Of a DNA stretch of 64,000 bases, positions 52,022 to 60,606 are shown piece after piece. The notes below the pieces were generated by a model. The model saw only the letters and a list, made by a program, of their open reading frames with translations, did no database searches and was not told where the DNA came from. Numbering within the stretch: the first letter of the stretch is position 1; each line of letters starts with the position of its first letter. Source of the stretch: CAVYWD01 sp963772225. Lineage in GTDB: Bacteria > Myxococcota > Myxococcia > Myxococcales > UBA5297. The stretch spans positions 72,076 through 136,075 of the forward strand of contig CAVYWD010000010.1 in the NCBI GenBank assembly GCA_963772225.1. Reading direction: 5' to 3'. The translations under genes and the position numbers were made by a program.

Positions 52022-55000
52022 CTATTCGCGCGCTGGGTGGGCGTCCTGGGGCCGCCAATCCGTAGGGGTGCCGCTTTGCGGCGCCTCCATCCTCGGGTGG
52101 GCGTCCTCCGGCCGCCGACCCGTAGGGGTGCCGCTTTGCGGCGCCTCGAGCAGCGGAGTTTTGTTCGTCATCCGCGCCAGGTGCGAGGTGCGCGGGCGCG
52201 TGCCCAGCTCGTGGAGCACGTCGAAGCGGCGCGGATCCCGCTTGAGCGCGACGAGCTTGCTGCCCGGATCGTTCAAATCGCCGAAGACGATGGCCTCGGT
52301 CGGGCAGGCCTGCTGGCACGCGGTGCGGATCTGGCCGTCGGCGATGGGCTTGCCGGAAATGCGCGAGTCGATTCGCGCGCGCTCGATGCGCTGCACGCAG
52401 TAGGTGCATTTCTCCATGACGCCGCGCGCTCGCACCGTCACGTCGGGGTTCTTGGCCAGCGCCTCGGTGGGCGAAAGGCCCCGGTTGTAATCGAAGAAGT
52501 TGAAGCGCCGCACTTTGTAAGGGCAGTTGTTCGAGCAATACCGGGTCCCGACGCAGCGGTTGTAGACCATCTCGTTGAGCCCCTCGTCGCTGTGAACCGT
52601 CGCGTTCACCGGGCAGACGTACTCGCAGGGCGCGTACTCGCAGTGGACGCACGCCATGGGCACGTTGAGGGTCTGGGGGTCGTCCGCCGGCCCCTGGAAG
52701 TAGCGGTCGACGCGGAGCCAGTGCATCTCCCGGTCGCGCAGCACCATCGCCTTGCCCACCGATGGGCTGTTGTTCTCCGCCTGGCAGGCGACCACGCAGG
52801 CCGAGCAGCTGGTGCAGCGGGACAGGTCGATGGCCATGCCCCAGGCGTGGCCGGTCGGGTACGCGAAGGTCCGGTAGAGCGCCGGGAGCTCGCCGCGCTG
52901 CGCGCCGAGGGACTCGGCTTTCTTCTCGAAGTCGCCTGAGTCCACCGCGAAGGCGATGGGCCGGCCCTCCGTCGAGAAGTGCCCCTGGACGATCGCGAGG
53001 GACACCGACCGGGCGGACTCGGCGAGCTCCATCCGCCCGTCCAGCGATCCGGTCCGCCGCAGCGCCTTCTCCAACTCCAACCCGCGTTGGGACGACGGGT
53101 GCTCCCAGCTCTGGAGCCGATAGGCGTTCACCCCGACGCCGCGGCCCACCGCGAGCCCCGCGCCCTGCTGGCCCCAGCCGAGCGCGAGCGAGACGCAGTC
53201 GTCGGCCTGCCCCGGCGCGACGAGGGCCGGCGCCTCGACCGAGACCTCTCCCAGCCGAAGGAGCACGAGATCGCCGGTCTTGAGGGACAGCGCCCGCGCG
53301 GTCGCCGGCGAGACGAGCGCGGCATTGTCCCAGGTGAGCTTGGTGGCCGGCTCGGGCAGCTCCAGGAGCCAGGCGTTGTTCGCGTACCGGCCGTCGAAGA
53401 GGTTGCGGTCCGCCGGCAGGTGGAGCTCGAGCCCCTGGGGCGCGGCGAGCGGCAGCGACTGCGCCGCGCGCGCGACCGCGGCGAAGTCCACGGCCGCCCC
53501 CGAAGGCGCCTGCGGCTCGCGCGCGATGCCGTCGGCGAGCCACTTCTCCAGGGCGGGGCCTTTGGGGCCGCCGCGCCGCGCCCAGCTGTCCAACAGGAGC
53601 CGGTGCGCGCCCAGGTGCCCCTCGCCCAGGAGCGCGGCGAGGAGCTCCGATTCGGCGACGCCGTTCGCGAGGGGGGCGATGAGCGGCTGCGCGAGACTGG
53701 GCATGCCCGTGAGGCTTCGGGCGTCGCCCCAGGTCTCCAGCGCGTGCGCCTTGGGCAGCGACCATTCGCAGCGCGCGGCGGTCTCGTCCTGGTAGGCCGC
53801 CAGGTAGACCGAGTGCGGGACCTTGGCCAGGGCGCTTGGAAAGTCCAGGTCGCCAGGCGAGGCGTAGACCGGGTTGAAGACGGTGACGAGGAGCAGCTCT
53901 ACCGCGCCGGCGCGCATCTCCTCGGCGAGGTCGCGCAGGGCGAGCGGGCCCGCGTCCTGCAGCGCCGTCTGCGGGGCGAAGAGGCGAAAGGTCTTGCCTC
54001 GATTGCCCAGCGCCTCGTTCATGGCGAGCGCCACCGCGTGTACCGCGGCGGGTTGGCCCTCGCCGGCGGCGACGAGCGAAGCCCCGGGGTGCGCGGCGAG
54101 GTCCGCCGCGGCCGCCCGCGCGAAGCGCACCGCCTCGGGCGAGAGCTGCGCCGCGGCCGCGATGGGCTGCAGCGGCGCGAGCGCGCGGCCCTGCGGGGTG
54201 CGCGACAGCTCGCCGGCCATGGCCAGCGCGAGCGCGCCCACCTCGGTCGGCTTGAGCCGCAGCCGGTGGTCCGCCACGGAGCCCGTCGGCGACAGCGACG
54301 GCTCGGCCGCGTAGAGGCGGTTCATGCGCGGCGGCGCGCGGCGCTCCGCGAAGGCGCGCGCGTGGCGCAAGGCATCGGGCCCCTGCGCCAGGAGGTCCGA
54401 GTCGAGGCAGACGATCACGTCGGCGGGGGCGAGGTCGAAGACCGGCTGCAGGGGCGCGCCGGCCGCCAGCCGAGCGCCGTCGACCGCGAAGGGTTGGGCC
54501 GCGGCGCAGTAGGAGACGGCGCGGGCGCGGGGGAAGGAGGCGAGGATGCGCCGGACCAGGTCCGCCACGAGCGGCGAGGGCGAGGGCTCGAGCAACAAGC
54601 GCAGCCGCGCGCCCCCGTCTGCCTTCAGCGCCGCCGCCTGGTCCAAGAGGAACCGCTGGAGCTCGGTCCACGTCGACGGCGCGCCTCGGCGCTCGACGAC
54701 GCGCTTGCGCGCCGGGTCGTACAGCTCCAGGAGCTCGGCCTGGTCCATGGCGCTCGTCGCGCCCAGGCTCGCCGGGTGGTCCGGGTTTCCCTCGATCTTG
54801 ATGGGCCGGCCGTCGTAGCAGGCGACGACGAGGCCGGTCGCGCAGCCGCCGCGGTTGACGACGGTCGCGTAATGCAAGAGCTTGCCCGGAATGACCTCCG
54901 GCCAGGCGCGCGAGTACGGGAGGATCCGCTCGTTGGGGCCGCGCATGCAGGACGAGAGCGAGGTCCCGGCGAGCGCTGCGCCGATGAGCTTGAGCAGCGA

Positions 55001-55066
55001 GCGGCGCGACAGCTCGTCCTCGGGCGCGCTTTCGACGGCCGGCGTAAGGGGCTTCAGCGGTGGCAT
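52022..55066 (-). CDS. actB: ActB, fused molybdopterin-oxidoreductase-like and iron-sulfur subunit
   Basis: 1014 residues. The ATG at 55066 overlaps actA by 13 bases. Twin-arginine signal SRRSLLKLIGAALAGTSL with lipobox-like LSSC. Residues about 70-720 resemble molybdopterin oxidoreductases but, as in known ActB1, no cofactor cysteine set is evident. Residues about 740-980 are the ferredoxin-like part: CTSCSACVVACQAEN, CVHCEYAPCEYVCPV, CVGTRYCSNNCPYK, CTYCVQRIERAR and CQQACPTEAI, enough for four Fe-S clusters. The C-terminus carries two 20-residue repeats (see repeat at 52035). Confidence 0.94.
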   Translation of the reverse strand: MPPLKPLTPAVESAPEDELSRRSLLKLIGAALAGTSLSSCMRGPNERILPYSRAWPEVIPGKLLHYATVVNRGGCATGLVVACYDGRPIKIEGNPDHPASLGATSAMDQAELLELYDPARKRVVERRGAPSTWTELQRFLLDQAAALKADGGARLRLLLEPSPSPLVADLVRRILASFPRARAVSYCAAAQPFAVDGARLAAGAPLQPVFDLAPADVIVCLDSDLLAQGPDALRHARAFAERRAPPRMNRLYAAEPSLSPTGSVADHRLRLKPTEVGALALAMAGELSRTPQGRALAPLQPIAAAAQLSPEAVRFARAAAADLAAHPGASLVAAGEGQPAAVHAVALAMNEALGNRGKTFRLFAPQTALQDAGPLALRDLAEEMRAGAVELLLVTVFNPVYASPGDLDFPSALAKVPHSVYLAAYQDETAARCEWSLPKAHALETWGDARSLTGMPSLAQPLIAPLANGVAESELLAALLGEGHLGAHRLLLDSWARRGGPKGPALEKWLADGIAREPQAPSGAAVDFAAVARAAQSLPLAAPQGLELHLPADRNLFDGRYANNAWLLELPEPATKLTWDNAALVSPATARALSLKTGDLVLLRLGEVSVEAPALVAPGQADDCVSLALGWGQQGAGLAVGRGVGVNAYRLQSWEHPSSQRGLELEKALRRTGSLDGRMELAESARSVSLAIVQGHFSTEGRPIAFAVDSGDFEKKAESLGAQRGELPALYRTFAYPTGHAWGMAIDLSRCTSCSACVVACQAENNSPSVGKAMVLRDREMHWLRVDRYFQGPADDPQTLNVPMACVHCEYAPCEYVCPVNATVHSDEGLNEMVYNRCVGTRYCSNNCPYKVRRFNFFDYNRGLSPTEALAKNPDVTVRARGVMEKCTYCVQRIERARIDSRISGKPIADGQIRTACQQACPTEAIVFGDLNDPGSKLVALKRDPRRFDVLHELGTRPRTSHLARMTNKTPLLEAPQSGTPTGRRPEDAHPRMEAPQSGTPTDWRPQDAHPARE
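52035..52146 (-). repeat. Tandem 60-base repeat inside the actB 3' end
   Basis: Two units with an exact 60-base period: GGGTGGGCGTCC..GGCCGCC..CCGTAGGGGTGCCGCTTTGC.. at 52035-52086 and 52095-52146. They encode EAPQSGTPTGRRPEDAHPR and EAPQSGTPTDWRPQDAHPA. The core TGCCGC-TTT-GCGGCG is self-complementary. In-frame insertion of a repeat element is likely. Confidence 0.88.
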
Positions 55067-55707
55067 GTGGTGCAGCTCACGCGGGTCTTCACGCCGTAGA
55101 GCTCGGCCAGGGAGCGAGCGAGCGCCTCCGCCTCTCGGCCCTTCGGGGGTTGCCAGCGCATGGAAGTGATCTGGTCGGGCGGTCGCAGGTTCTTCTCGGG
55201 CGCGCGATGGCACTCGAGGCACCAGCCCATGTTCAGGGGCTGCACCTGCTCGACCGCGGCCATCTGGTCCAGGCGGCCATGGCAGGTGACGCAGCCCACG
55301 CCCTTGTTCACGTGCGCGGCGTGGTTGAAGAAGACGAAGTCGGGAAGCCTATGGACGCGGCGCCACGCGAGGGGCGTCCCCTGGAAGAAGCTCTGCCGCA
55401 CCAGCTCGAGGGGCGGGCTCTTGTTCCAGATCTGGCCGTGGCACCCCATGCATCGCTCGGCCGAGGGGAACCCCGCCGTGGCCTCCCGGTCGACCGTCGC
55501 GTGGCAGTAGCGGCAGTCGATGCCGTCGTCGACGACGTGGTGGCGGTGGTCGAAAGGCACAGGTTGCGGCGCCGGGAATGACTGACCGGTGAAGTAGACG
55601 GTGCGCGCGTAGAGCAAGGGAAACCCGATTCCGAGGACGAGGAGCGCGAGCAACGCCGCGAGCCCCACGCGCGCTCGCGTGTTGGTCTGCGGGCGAAAGG
55701 CGCTCAT
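55054..55707 (-). CDS. actA: ActA multihaem cytochrome c
   Basis: 217 residues. One N-terminal membrane helix (about 14-34), then five CxxCH motifs: CRYCH, CMGCH, CVTCH, CLECH and CTTCH near the C-terminus. Pentahaem ActA is the electron entry/exit cytochrome of ACIII. GAGGGAGG precedes the ATG. First gene of the act operon; divergent from the PAP2 gene with 242 bases between. Confidence 0.94.
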   Translation of the reverse strand: MSAFRPQTNTRARVGLAALLALLVLGIGFPLLYARTVYFTGQSFPAPQPVPFDHRHHVVDDGIDCRYCHATVDREATAGFPSAERCMGCHGQIWNKSPPLELVRQSFFQGTPLAWRRVHRLPDFVFFNHAAHVNKGVGCVTCHGRLDQMAAVEQVQPLNMGWCLECHRAPEKNLRPPDQITSMRWQPPKGREAEALARSLAELYGVKTRVSCTTCHR

Positions 55708-55949
55708 CCTCCCTCTGTCAACGCGAGGCGCCGCCCGGCCGCGGCCCCGCGGTCGGCTCTCGGGCGCTCGCCCACGGGACGAGGTAGCTATCGAATGGCT
55801 CGGTGCCCAACCCTCAGGCGGGAAGGCTGAAAGGCGGCTTCTCCACGGCCCCTTTGAGCGAGCCCTCTACCGCTCGCCTTGCTTGACGCATCACATCTCT
55901 CGTGGAATGACTCCGCCGCCTGCGACGTAAGGACTCCCTCGAGCGCCGC

Positions 55950-56873
55950 ATGAAGCCACGAACGCCCATGGGAATGAGCGCCACCGGACGAGTCCGGCGA
56001 TTCCTCCTGTTCTATATCGCGTCAATCCTGGGCGTCCTCCAGGTGGTGTTCGGGCTCATCGAGCTCGGGGGCTACGACTTCGAGTCGGGCCCGATGGTCT
56101 GGATCATCCCGGCCGCGGTTCCCATCTCGGTCGCGCTGCTCTGGGCCGCGAGCGAGCGACGTGAGGCGAGCGGCCGCGAGCCGCGCGCCTGGGGGCGCTG
56201 GGGGCTCGTCTCCATGGCGATGTTCGGCCTCTGGGCGGGGCTCTACTTCCTGGTCGGGCGCTACACCGATCCCTCGAGGGTTCGCACGCTGCCCGCGGCC
56301 TTTGAAGCGGCCATTCCCTTCCGCACGAGCTACGCGCTGCTGTACGTGATGCTCTACCCCATCTTCCTCCTGCCGTTCTTCGCAGTGAGAGATCGGCTCG
56401 CATTCCAGCGCCTGGTCGCGGCGGACCTGCTCATGCTCGCCGCCAGCTCGGCCGTCTTTCTGGCTTTCCCCATCGCGTTCGACCGCCCCCCGCTGCCGGC
56501 CGGGCCGCAGGAATTCAGCACCTGGGTGCTCGGCCTGGTGCGCGGCTCTGATCCGCCCTGGAACTGCCTGCCCAGCGAGCACTGCGCGGCGGCCATGATC
56601 GCCGCGCTCGCCACCTGGGAGGCCGACCGACGCATGGGCGCGTTCGCCTTCTTCACGGCCCTCCTCATCGGCGTCTCCACGCTCTATACCAAGCAGCACT
56701 ACCTGGTCGACGTGCTCGCGGGCTACGGGCTGGCGGCGACCCTCCACTTCGCGCTTCGCTGGTCGCGCAGCTTCGAGGGCGAGACGCGGCTGGGAAACGT
56801 GGTCGCGCTCTTCGCCGGAGAGGACGCGCAGGGCCAGCGCGAGCGGCGCCGGACGAGTTCGCGGCGGCGGTGA
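55950..56873 (+). CDS. PAP2-superfamily membrane phosphatase/transferase
   Basis: 307 residues, about seven hydrophobic helices. PAP2 motifs 2 and 3 are present: WNCLPSEHCAAAMIAAL (PSxH with active-site His) and STLYTKQHYLVDVLAGYGLA (SxxYTKQHYxxDVxAG). Motif 1 (KxxxxxxRP) is not obvious, as in the inositol-phosphorylceramide-synthase-like branch. Substrate probably a lipid phosphate or lipid carrier. Arg-rich cytoplasmic end. Confidence 0.85.
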   Translation: MKPRTPMGMSATGRVRRFLLFYIASILGVLQVVFGLIELGGYDFESGPMVWIIPAAVPISVALLWAASERREASGREPRAWGRWGLVSMAMFGLWAGLYFLVGRYTDPSRVRTLPAAFEAAIPFRTSYALLYVMLYPIFLLPFFAVRDRLAFQRLVAADLLMLAASSAVFLAFPIAFDRPPLPAGPQEFSTWVLGLVRGSDPPWNCLPSEHCAAAMIAALATWEADRRMGAFAFFTALLIGVSTLYTKQHYLVDVLAGYGLAATLHFALRWSRSFEGETRLGNVVALFAGEDAQGQRERRRTSSRRR

Positions 56874-56882
56874 GCCCAGGGC

Positions 56883-57326
56883 TTACGCTTCGGTCTGGAG
56901 GACCAGCGTCACCGGTCCCTCGTTGACCAGCGCCACCTTCATCTCGGCGCGAAAGACGCCGCGTTCGACTCGGGCGCCCTGCGCCCGGCACGCCTCGCAG
57001 AAGGACTCGTACAACTCGGCCGCCCGCCCGGGCTCCATGGCGTCCACGAAGCTGGGGCGCTTGCCCTTGCGAACGTCGCCATAGAGCGTGAACTGGCTGA
57101 CGACGAGGAGCTCGCCTCCGGCCTCGAGAAGCCCGCGGTTCATCTTGCCCGCGCCGTCCTCGAAGACGCGCAGACCCACCACCTTCTCCGCGAGCCAGGC
57201 GACGTCCTGCTCTCGGTCGCCCTTTCCGACCCCGAGCAGCACCAGGAGGCCCCGCCCAATGGTGCCCACCCGCTCGCCGGCGACCTCGACCGACGCGCTC
57301 AAGACGCGCTGCACGACCGCTCGCAT
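56883..57326 (-). CDS. dtd: D-aminoacyl-tRNA deacylase
   Basis: 147 residues, normal length. Opening MRAVVQRVLSASVEV, active-site SQFTLYGDVRKGKRPSF and the cross-subunit motif NEGPVTLVLQTEA (usually NxGPVT). Removes D-amino acids wrongly attached to tRNA. Ends 10 bases from the convergent PAP2 gene stop. Confidence 0.95.
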   Translation of the reverse strand: MRAVVQRVLSASVEVAGERVGTIGRGLLVLLGVGKGDREQDVAWLAEKVVGLRVFEDGAGKMNRGLLEAGGELLVVSQFTLYGDVRKGKRPSFVDAMEPGRAAELYESFCEACRAQGARVERGVFRAEMKVALVNEGPVTLVLQTEA

Positions 57327-57661
57327 GCTTTATCGCTTCTCCTGGGCGATGGCGCCCACCGCGGCTCGAGCCGCCTTCAGGGAGTCGGACGGAGCGAGGG
57401 GTTCCCCAACCCCCTCCCCGCTCGCGGGGAGGGGGCGCACGTTCGTCATGGGCTCGAGGCTAGCCCAGGCGAAGGAGGACTGCACGGTGGCAGAAGAAAA
57501 AGTGAAACGTCCGCTCGGCCAGGGCATCCCTTCAAGCGCCGTTCTCCAGGACACGAGAGCGGGGCGTTGCAAGGCGGCATCTTGAACCTTCCGGTCATCG
57601 CGCGGCTCCGAATATTCATCAGAACTTGAGGCCTTTGAAGGCCACCGAAAGAGGGACGACG
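57327..57661. other. Intergenic region with repeat A
   Basis: 335 bases between dtd (minus) and the thioredoxin gene (plus). 57401-57440 is repeat A copy 3. No clear promoter found. Confidence 0.5.
57401..57440 (+). repeat. Dispersed palindromic repeat A, copy 3
   Basis: GTTCCCCAACCCCCTCCCCG, CTCGCGGGGAGGGGGCGC. Core identical to copy 2; the right arm diverges after GGGGGCG. Confidence 0.85.
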
Positions 57662-58069
57662 ATGGGCGCCGCAACGACCGAGATAACGACCGCCAATTTC
57701 AAACAACTCGTGGACAAGGACGGTATCGTCCTCATCGACTGGTGGGCTCCGTGGTGTGGGCCGTGCCGCACTTTCGGGCCGGTCTACGAGAAGGTCGCGG
57801 GCTTGCACACCGACATCACCTTCGGCAAGGTGAACACGGAAGATCAGCCGGACCTCGCAGGCGAGTTCGGGATCCAGTCCATTCCAACGCTCATGATCTT
57901 CAGAGACCGGGTGATGCTCTTCTCGCAGCCGGGAATGCTGCCGGAGGCGGCCCTGGAAGACCTGATTCGCCAGACGCAGGCCCTGAACATGGATGAGGTC
58001 CGCAAGGAGATCGCCGAGCACAAGAAGAAGGGCGAGGCACAGAGAAGCGAGACCCCTGCGCGGGCCTAG
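57662..58069 (+). CDS. Thioredoxin-like protein
   Basis: 135 residues, ATG preceded by AGAGGGACGACG. One thioredoxin fold (about 8-112) with WAPWCGPCRTF and the cis-proline SIPTLMIF. The charged helix after residue 112 (KEIAEHKKKGEAQRSE) is longer than in TrxA. No signal peptide: a cytoplasmic disulfide reductant, probably reduced by thioredoxin reductase encoded elsewhere. Followed directly by repeat A copy 4. Confidence 0.9.
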   Translation: MGAATTEITTANFKQLVDKDGIVLIDWWAPWCGPCRTFGPVYEKVAGLHTDITFGKVNTEDQPDLAGEFGIQSIPTLMIFRDRVMLFSQPGMLPEAALEDLIRQTQALNMDEVRKEIAEHKKKGEAQRSETPARA

Positions 58070-58131
58070 TCCTCACCCCCCAACCCCCTCCCCGCTTGCG
58101 GGGAGGGGGCGAAACGGGAGAGGTGGTTCGG
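58070..58131 (+). repeat. Dispersed palindromic repeat A, copy 4
   Basis: TCCTCACCCCCCAACCCCCT, CCCCGCTTGCGGGG, AGGGGGCGAAACGGGAGAGG. It starts right after the thioredoxin stop, as copy 2 follows glgP. Confidence 0.88.
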
Positions 58132-58178
58132 AAGGCGAGGAGATCACCTTCCTGACAGACTGTTGAGCTTTTGACTCC

Positions 58179-58304
58179 GGGGCCGCCAAGGCCCCAATCA
58201 CTCGGCGAGGCTACGGGCAAGAGTCTCGCCGGGCGATGCTCCTCGGGTACCGAGAGCCGAGGAGGTGCGGGGCGCCCAGGTGGCTGGCGCCCCGCATTTT
58301 TTTT
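58179..58304 (+). ncRNA. Candidate structured RNA: four hairpins ending in an intrinsic terminator
   Basis: Consecutive stems by reading: GGGGCC/GGCCCC (58179-58195), a 9-base stem CTCGGCGAG/CTCGCCGGG with one wobble (58201-58233), CTCCTCGG/CCGAGGAG (58239-58264), and the terminator stem (58266-58296) with T8. No open frame. Could be the 3' end of the thioredoxin transcript, an independent small RNA or a leader attenuator for the transglutaminase gene that starts 44 bases later. Not matched to any known riboswitch. Confidence 0.4.
58266..58304 (+). terminator. Intrinsic terminator
   Basis: TGCGGGGCGCC (58266-58276), 9-base loop, GGCGCCCCGCA (58286-58296), then eight T. A perfect 11-base stem, the strongest terminator in the window. 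Confidence 0.93.
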
Positions 58305-58347
58305 GCCCGCGGTTCGAGCGCTCGCGGCCGTGGCAGACTAGAGGCCC

Positions 58348-59634
58348 GTGCCTCTCGCCCTCGCGCCCCTTTTGGCTCCGCTGCTCGTCGCCAGCAGCGT
58401 TCACTACCAGATGGCGCTCGCGGGTGTCCCGGTGGGCCGCGTCCGTCTTGGGCTGGAGCGGTCGGCCACGGGTTGGTCGCTTTCGTACCAGAGCGAGGGG
58501 CTCGTTCGGCGCGGCCCGGCGGTCGCCAGGCTCGAGGTGCGCGCCACGGCCGAGCTCGCCCCTTCGGGAGAGGTGATCCGCCTGGAGAGTAGGCGCGCGG
58601 AGGGCGGCGCCGAGGTCGCCTCAATCTTCGCCCGCGCCGACGGCGACGGAGCGCTGTCCATCCGGGTCCGTCGCGCCGGGGGCGAAACCGCCGACCTGAG
58701 CTCGCCCCGCGCGTACCCGTCGGCGCTGGCGCCCCTGCTGCTCAGCCCCGGCCGCCCCTGCGCGACCGTGGTCGAGGAGACCACCGGCCGGGTGGGCGAG
58801 GCTTGCGCCCAGGCGTTCGGGGACGAGGTCGCGGGCCGCGTGCTCGGCGAGCCGTTTCGCGCTCAGGTGCGAGCCGGGGTGATCGAGCGGCTGGAGCTTT
58901 CTGGCCAAAGAGCGAGCTTTCTCCGAGTCGAGCGACCGCCCGAGCTCGAGCCCCCTCCCGACCTGTTCGGAAGCGGCATGGACGGGGCGGGTCCGGACGG
59001 CGAGGCCGGCGCCTGGACACTCTTCGCCCGCGAGCGCCTCGAGCTTCCTTCGAGCGCGAGCCAATCGGCGGCGCCTTCCGAAAAGGGCGCGGTGGTCCTT
59101 TGGCGGCGGGTCGCCCCGGTGGAGCGGGAGTCATTGGCTGCACAGTCGCCGCGCGACGAGCTCGGCGCCGCCGCGGCGCGCCTCACCCACGGCCCGGTCG
59201 ATGCCTGGGCGGCGGCTCAAGCGCTGGCGCGGGCGGTCTCGGAGCGCATCGACGTGAAGCTCCCCGCGGCCGGCGAGGGCTCGCCCGAGCAGGTCTGGCG
59301 GACGCGGCGGGCCGGGTGCCGGGGACACGCCGAGCTCTTCCTGGCGCTCGCGCGGCGCGCGGGCCTGAGTGCGCGCCGCGCCCTGGGGCTCGTGGCGCAG
59401 GACGGCCGCTTCTACTGGCACGCCTGGGCTCAGGTCCGGGTGGGCGAGCGCTGGTACGACGTCGACCCCACCGAGGGAGAGGCGCCCGCTCGGGCCCCGC
59501 GCATCCTCTTCGCGGCCGGCGACGCGCAGGTCGACGCGCTGGCGCCCCGGCTCTTGGGCCTCGCCGAAGCGCTGCGCATCTCTCCTCTGGAGCGCAAGCG
59601 CGTCGGAGGCTCCCCGGCGCGCGATTTCGAGTAG
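58348..59634 (+). CDS. Transglutaminase-like domain protein
   Basis: 428 residues, GTG start, N-terminal hydrophobic signal-like stretch (about 2-16). Residues about 20-230 form a beta-rich region without a recognised family. The C-terminal transglutaminase core shows the triad: Cys in RRAGCRGHAELFLALARR (about 325), His in FYWHAWAQVRVGERW (about 357) and Asp in WYDVDPTEGE (about 372). Likely a periplasmic cysteine peptidase-like or cross-linking enzyme. The MoxR gene starts 42 bases later, a common neighbour of transglutaminase genes. Confidence 0.85.
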   Translation: MPLALAPLLAPLLVASSVHYQMALAGVPVGRVRLGLERSATGWSLSYQSEGLVRRGPAVARLEVRATAELAPSGEVIRLESRRAEGGAEVASIFARADGDGALSIRVRRAGGETADLSSPRAYPSALAPLLLSPGRPCATVVEETTGRVGEACAQAFGDEVAGRVLGEPFRAQVRAGVIERLELSGQRASFLRVERPPELEPPPDLFGSGMDGAGPDGEAGAWTLFARERLELPSSASQSAAPSEKGAVVLWRRVAPVERESLAAQSPRDELGAAAARLTHGPVDAWAAAQALARAVSERIDVKLPAAGEGSPEQVWRTRRAGCRGHAELFLALARRAGLSARRALGLVAQDGRFYWHAWAQVRVGERWYDVDPTEGEAPARAPRILFAAGDAQVDALAPRLLGLAEALRISPLERKRVGGSPARDFE

Positions 59635-59676
59635 AGTTCTCGCCTTCGCGAGACGCGAAAGAAGCGGGAGCATCGC

Positions 59677-60519
59677 ATGGCTGCGACGGAGACGGTCGTC
59701 ATCGACGGGGTGAAGCTGCGGCTCGCCCACCCCGACGCGTTGTCCATCGCCTGGGTCGGGCAGGACGAGGTCATGGACCAGCTGCTCGCCGCCTGGCTGG
59801 TCCTGGAGGAGCGCGACCTCCCCCTCAACCCGCGCATCATCGGCAAGCCGGGCGTGGGAAAGACCACGCTCGCCTACGCCGCTGCGCAACGGCTCCAGCG
59901 CGACGTCTTCATCTACCAGGCGACCATGGACACCCGGCCCGAGGACCTGCTCGTCACGCCGGTGGTGGGCAGTGCCGGCGGCATCGAGTACACCGCGAGC
60001 CCCCTGGTCACCGCGATGATCAAGGGCGGGGTCTGCGTGCTCGACGAGGGCAACCGCATGAGCGAGAAGAGCTGGGCGTCGCTCGCGCCGCTGCTCGACA
60101 ACCGGCGCTACGTCGAGTCCATCGTGGCGGGCGTCAAGGTGAGGGCGCACCCCGATTTCCGCATCTGCGCCACCATGAACGACGACGCATCGACCTTCGA
60201 GATCCCCGAGTACATCCACTCGCGGCTGATGCCGCAGATCTTCCTCGACTTCCCCGACGCCGAGGACGAGCTCGCCATCCTGCGCGAGAACCTGCCGTTC
60301 GTGGAGGAGGAGGTGCTGCGCTACGTCGTGGCCTTCCTCCAACGCGCCCACGAGGCAGACGCGCCGTACACCGTGCGCGACGGGGTCAACATCGCGCGCT
60401 ACGCCGCCAAGACGGCGCGCGCGGGCGGCAAAAAGCCGCTCAAGGGCGGGCTCAAGTCGGCGGTGAAGATGACGCTCGGCGAGGACGCGCTGCGCTTCTA
60501 CGAGCCGGAGCGCGACTAG
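59677..60519 (+). CDS. MoxR-family AAA+ ATPase
   Basis: 280 residues. Walker A GKPGVGKTTLAYAAA (about 50-64), Walker B GGVCVLDEGNRMSEKSW (about 112-128), sensor 1 RICATMNDDASTFEIPEYI, arginine finger region HSRLMPQIFLDFP. Slightly shorter than average MoxR. MoxR ATPases act as chaperones for metal insertion or complex assembly, usually with a VWA protein; here no VWA protein is seen, and the gene is followed by the 636-residue unknown. Confidence 0.9.
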   Translation: MAATETVVIDGVKLRLAHPDALSIAWVGQDEVMDQLLAAWLVLEERDLPLNPRIIGKPGVGKTTLAYAAAQRLQRDVFIYQATMDTRPEDLLVTPVVGSAGGIEYTASPLVTAMIKGGVCVLDEGNRMSEKSWASLAPLLDNRRYVESIVAGVKVRAHPDFRICATMNDDASTFEIPEYIHSRLMPQIFLDFPDAEDELAILRENLPFVEEEVLRYVVAFLQRAHEADAPYTVRDGVNIARYAAKTARAGGKKPLKGGLKSAVKMTLGEDALRFYEPERD

Positions 60520-60606
60520 AGGCTCGCCCGTCGCCAAAGCGGCCGCGCGACCGGCCCCAAGGTTTCGCACGGCGAGGGCGCCGCAGGAGACCACCGACCC
60601 AACCGC

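Noticed and set aside
52979..55099. Long plus-strand open frame opposite actB
   Set aside because: Arg/Gly/His-rich antisense shadow of a well-supported respiratory gene.
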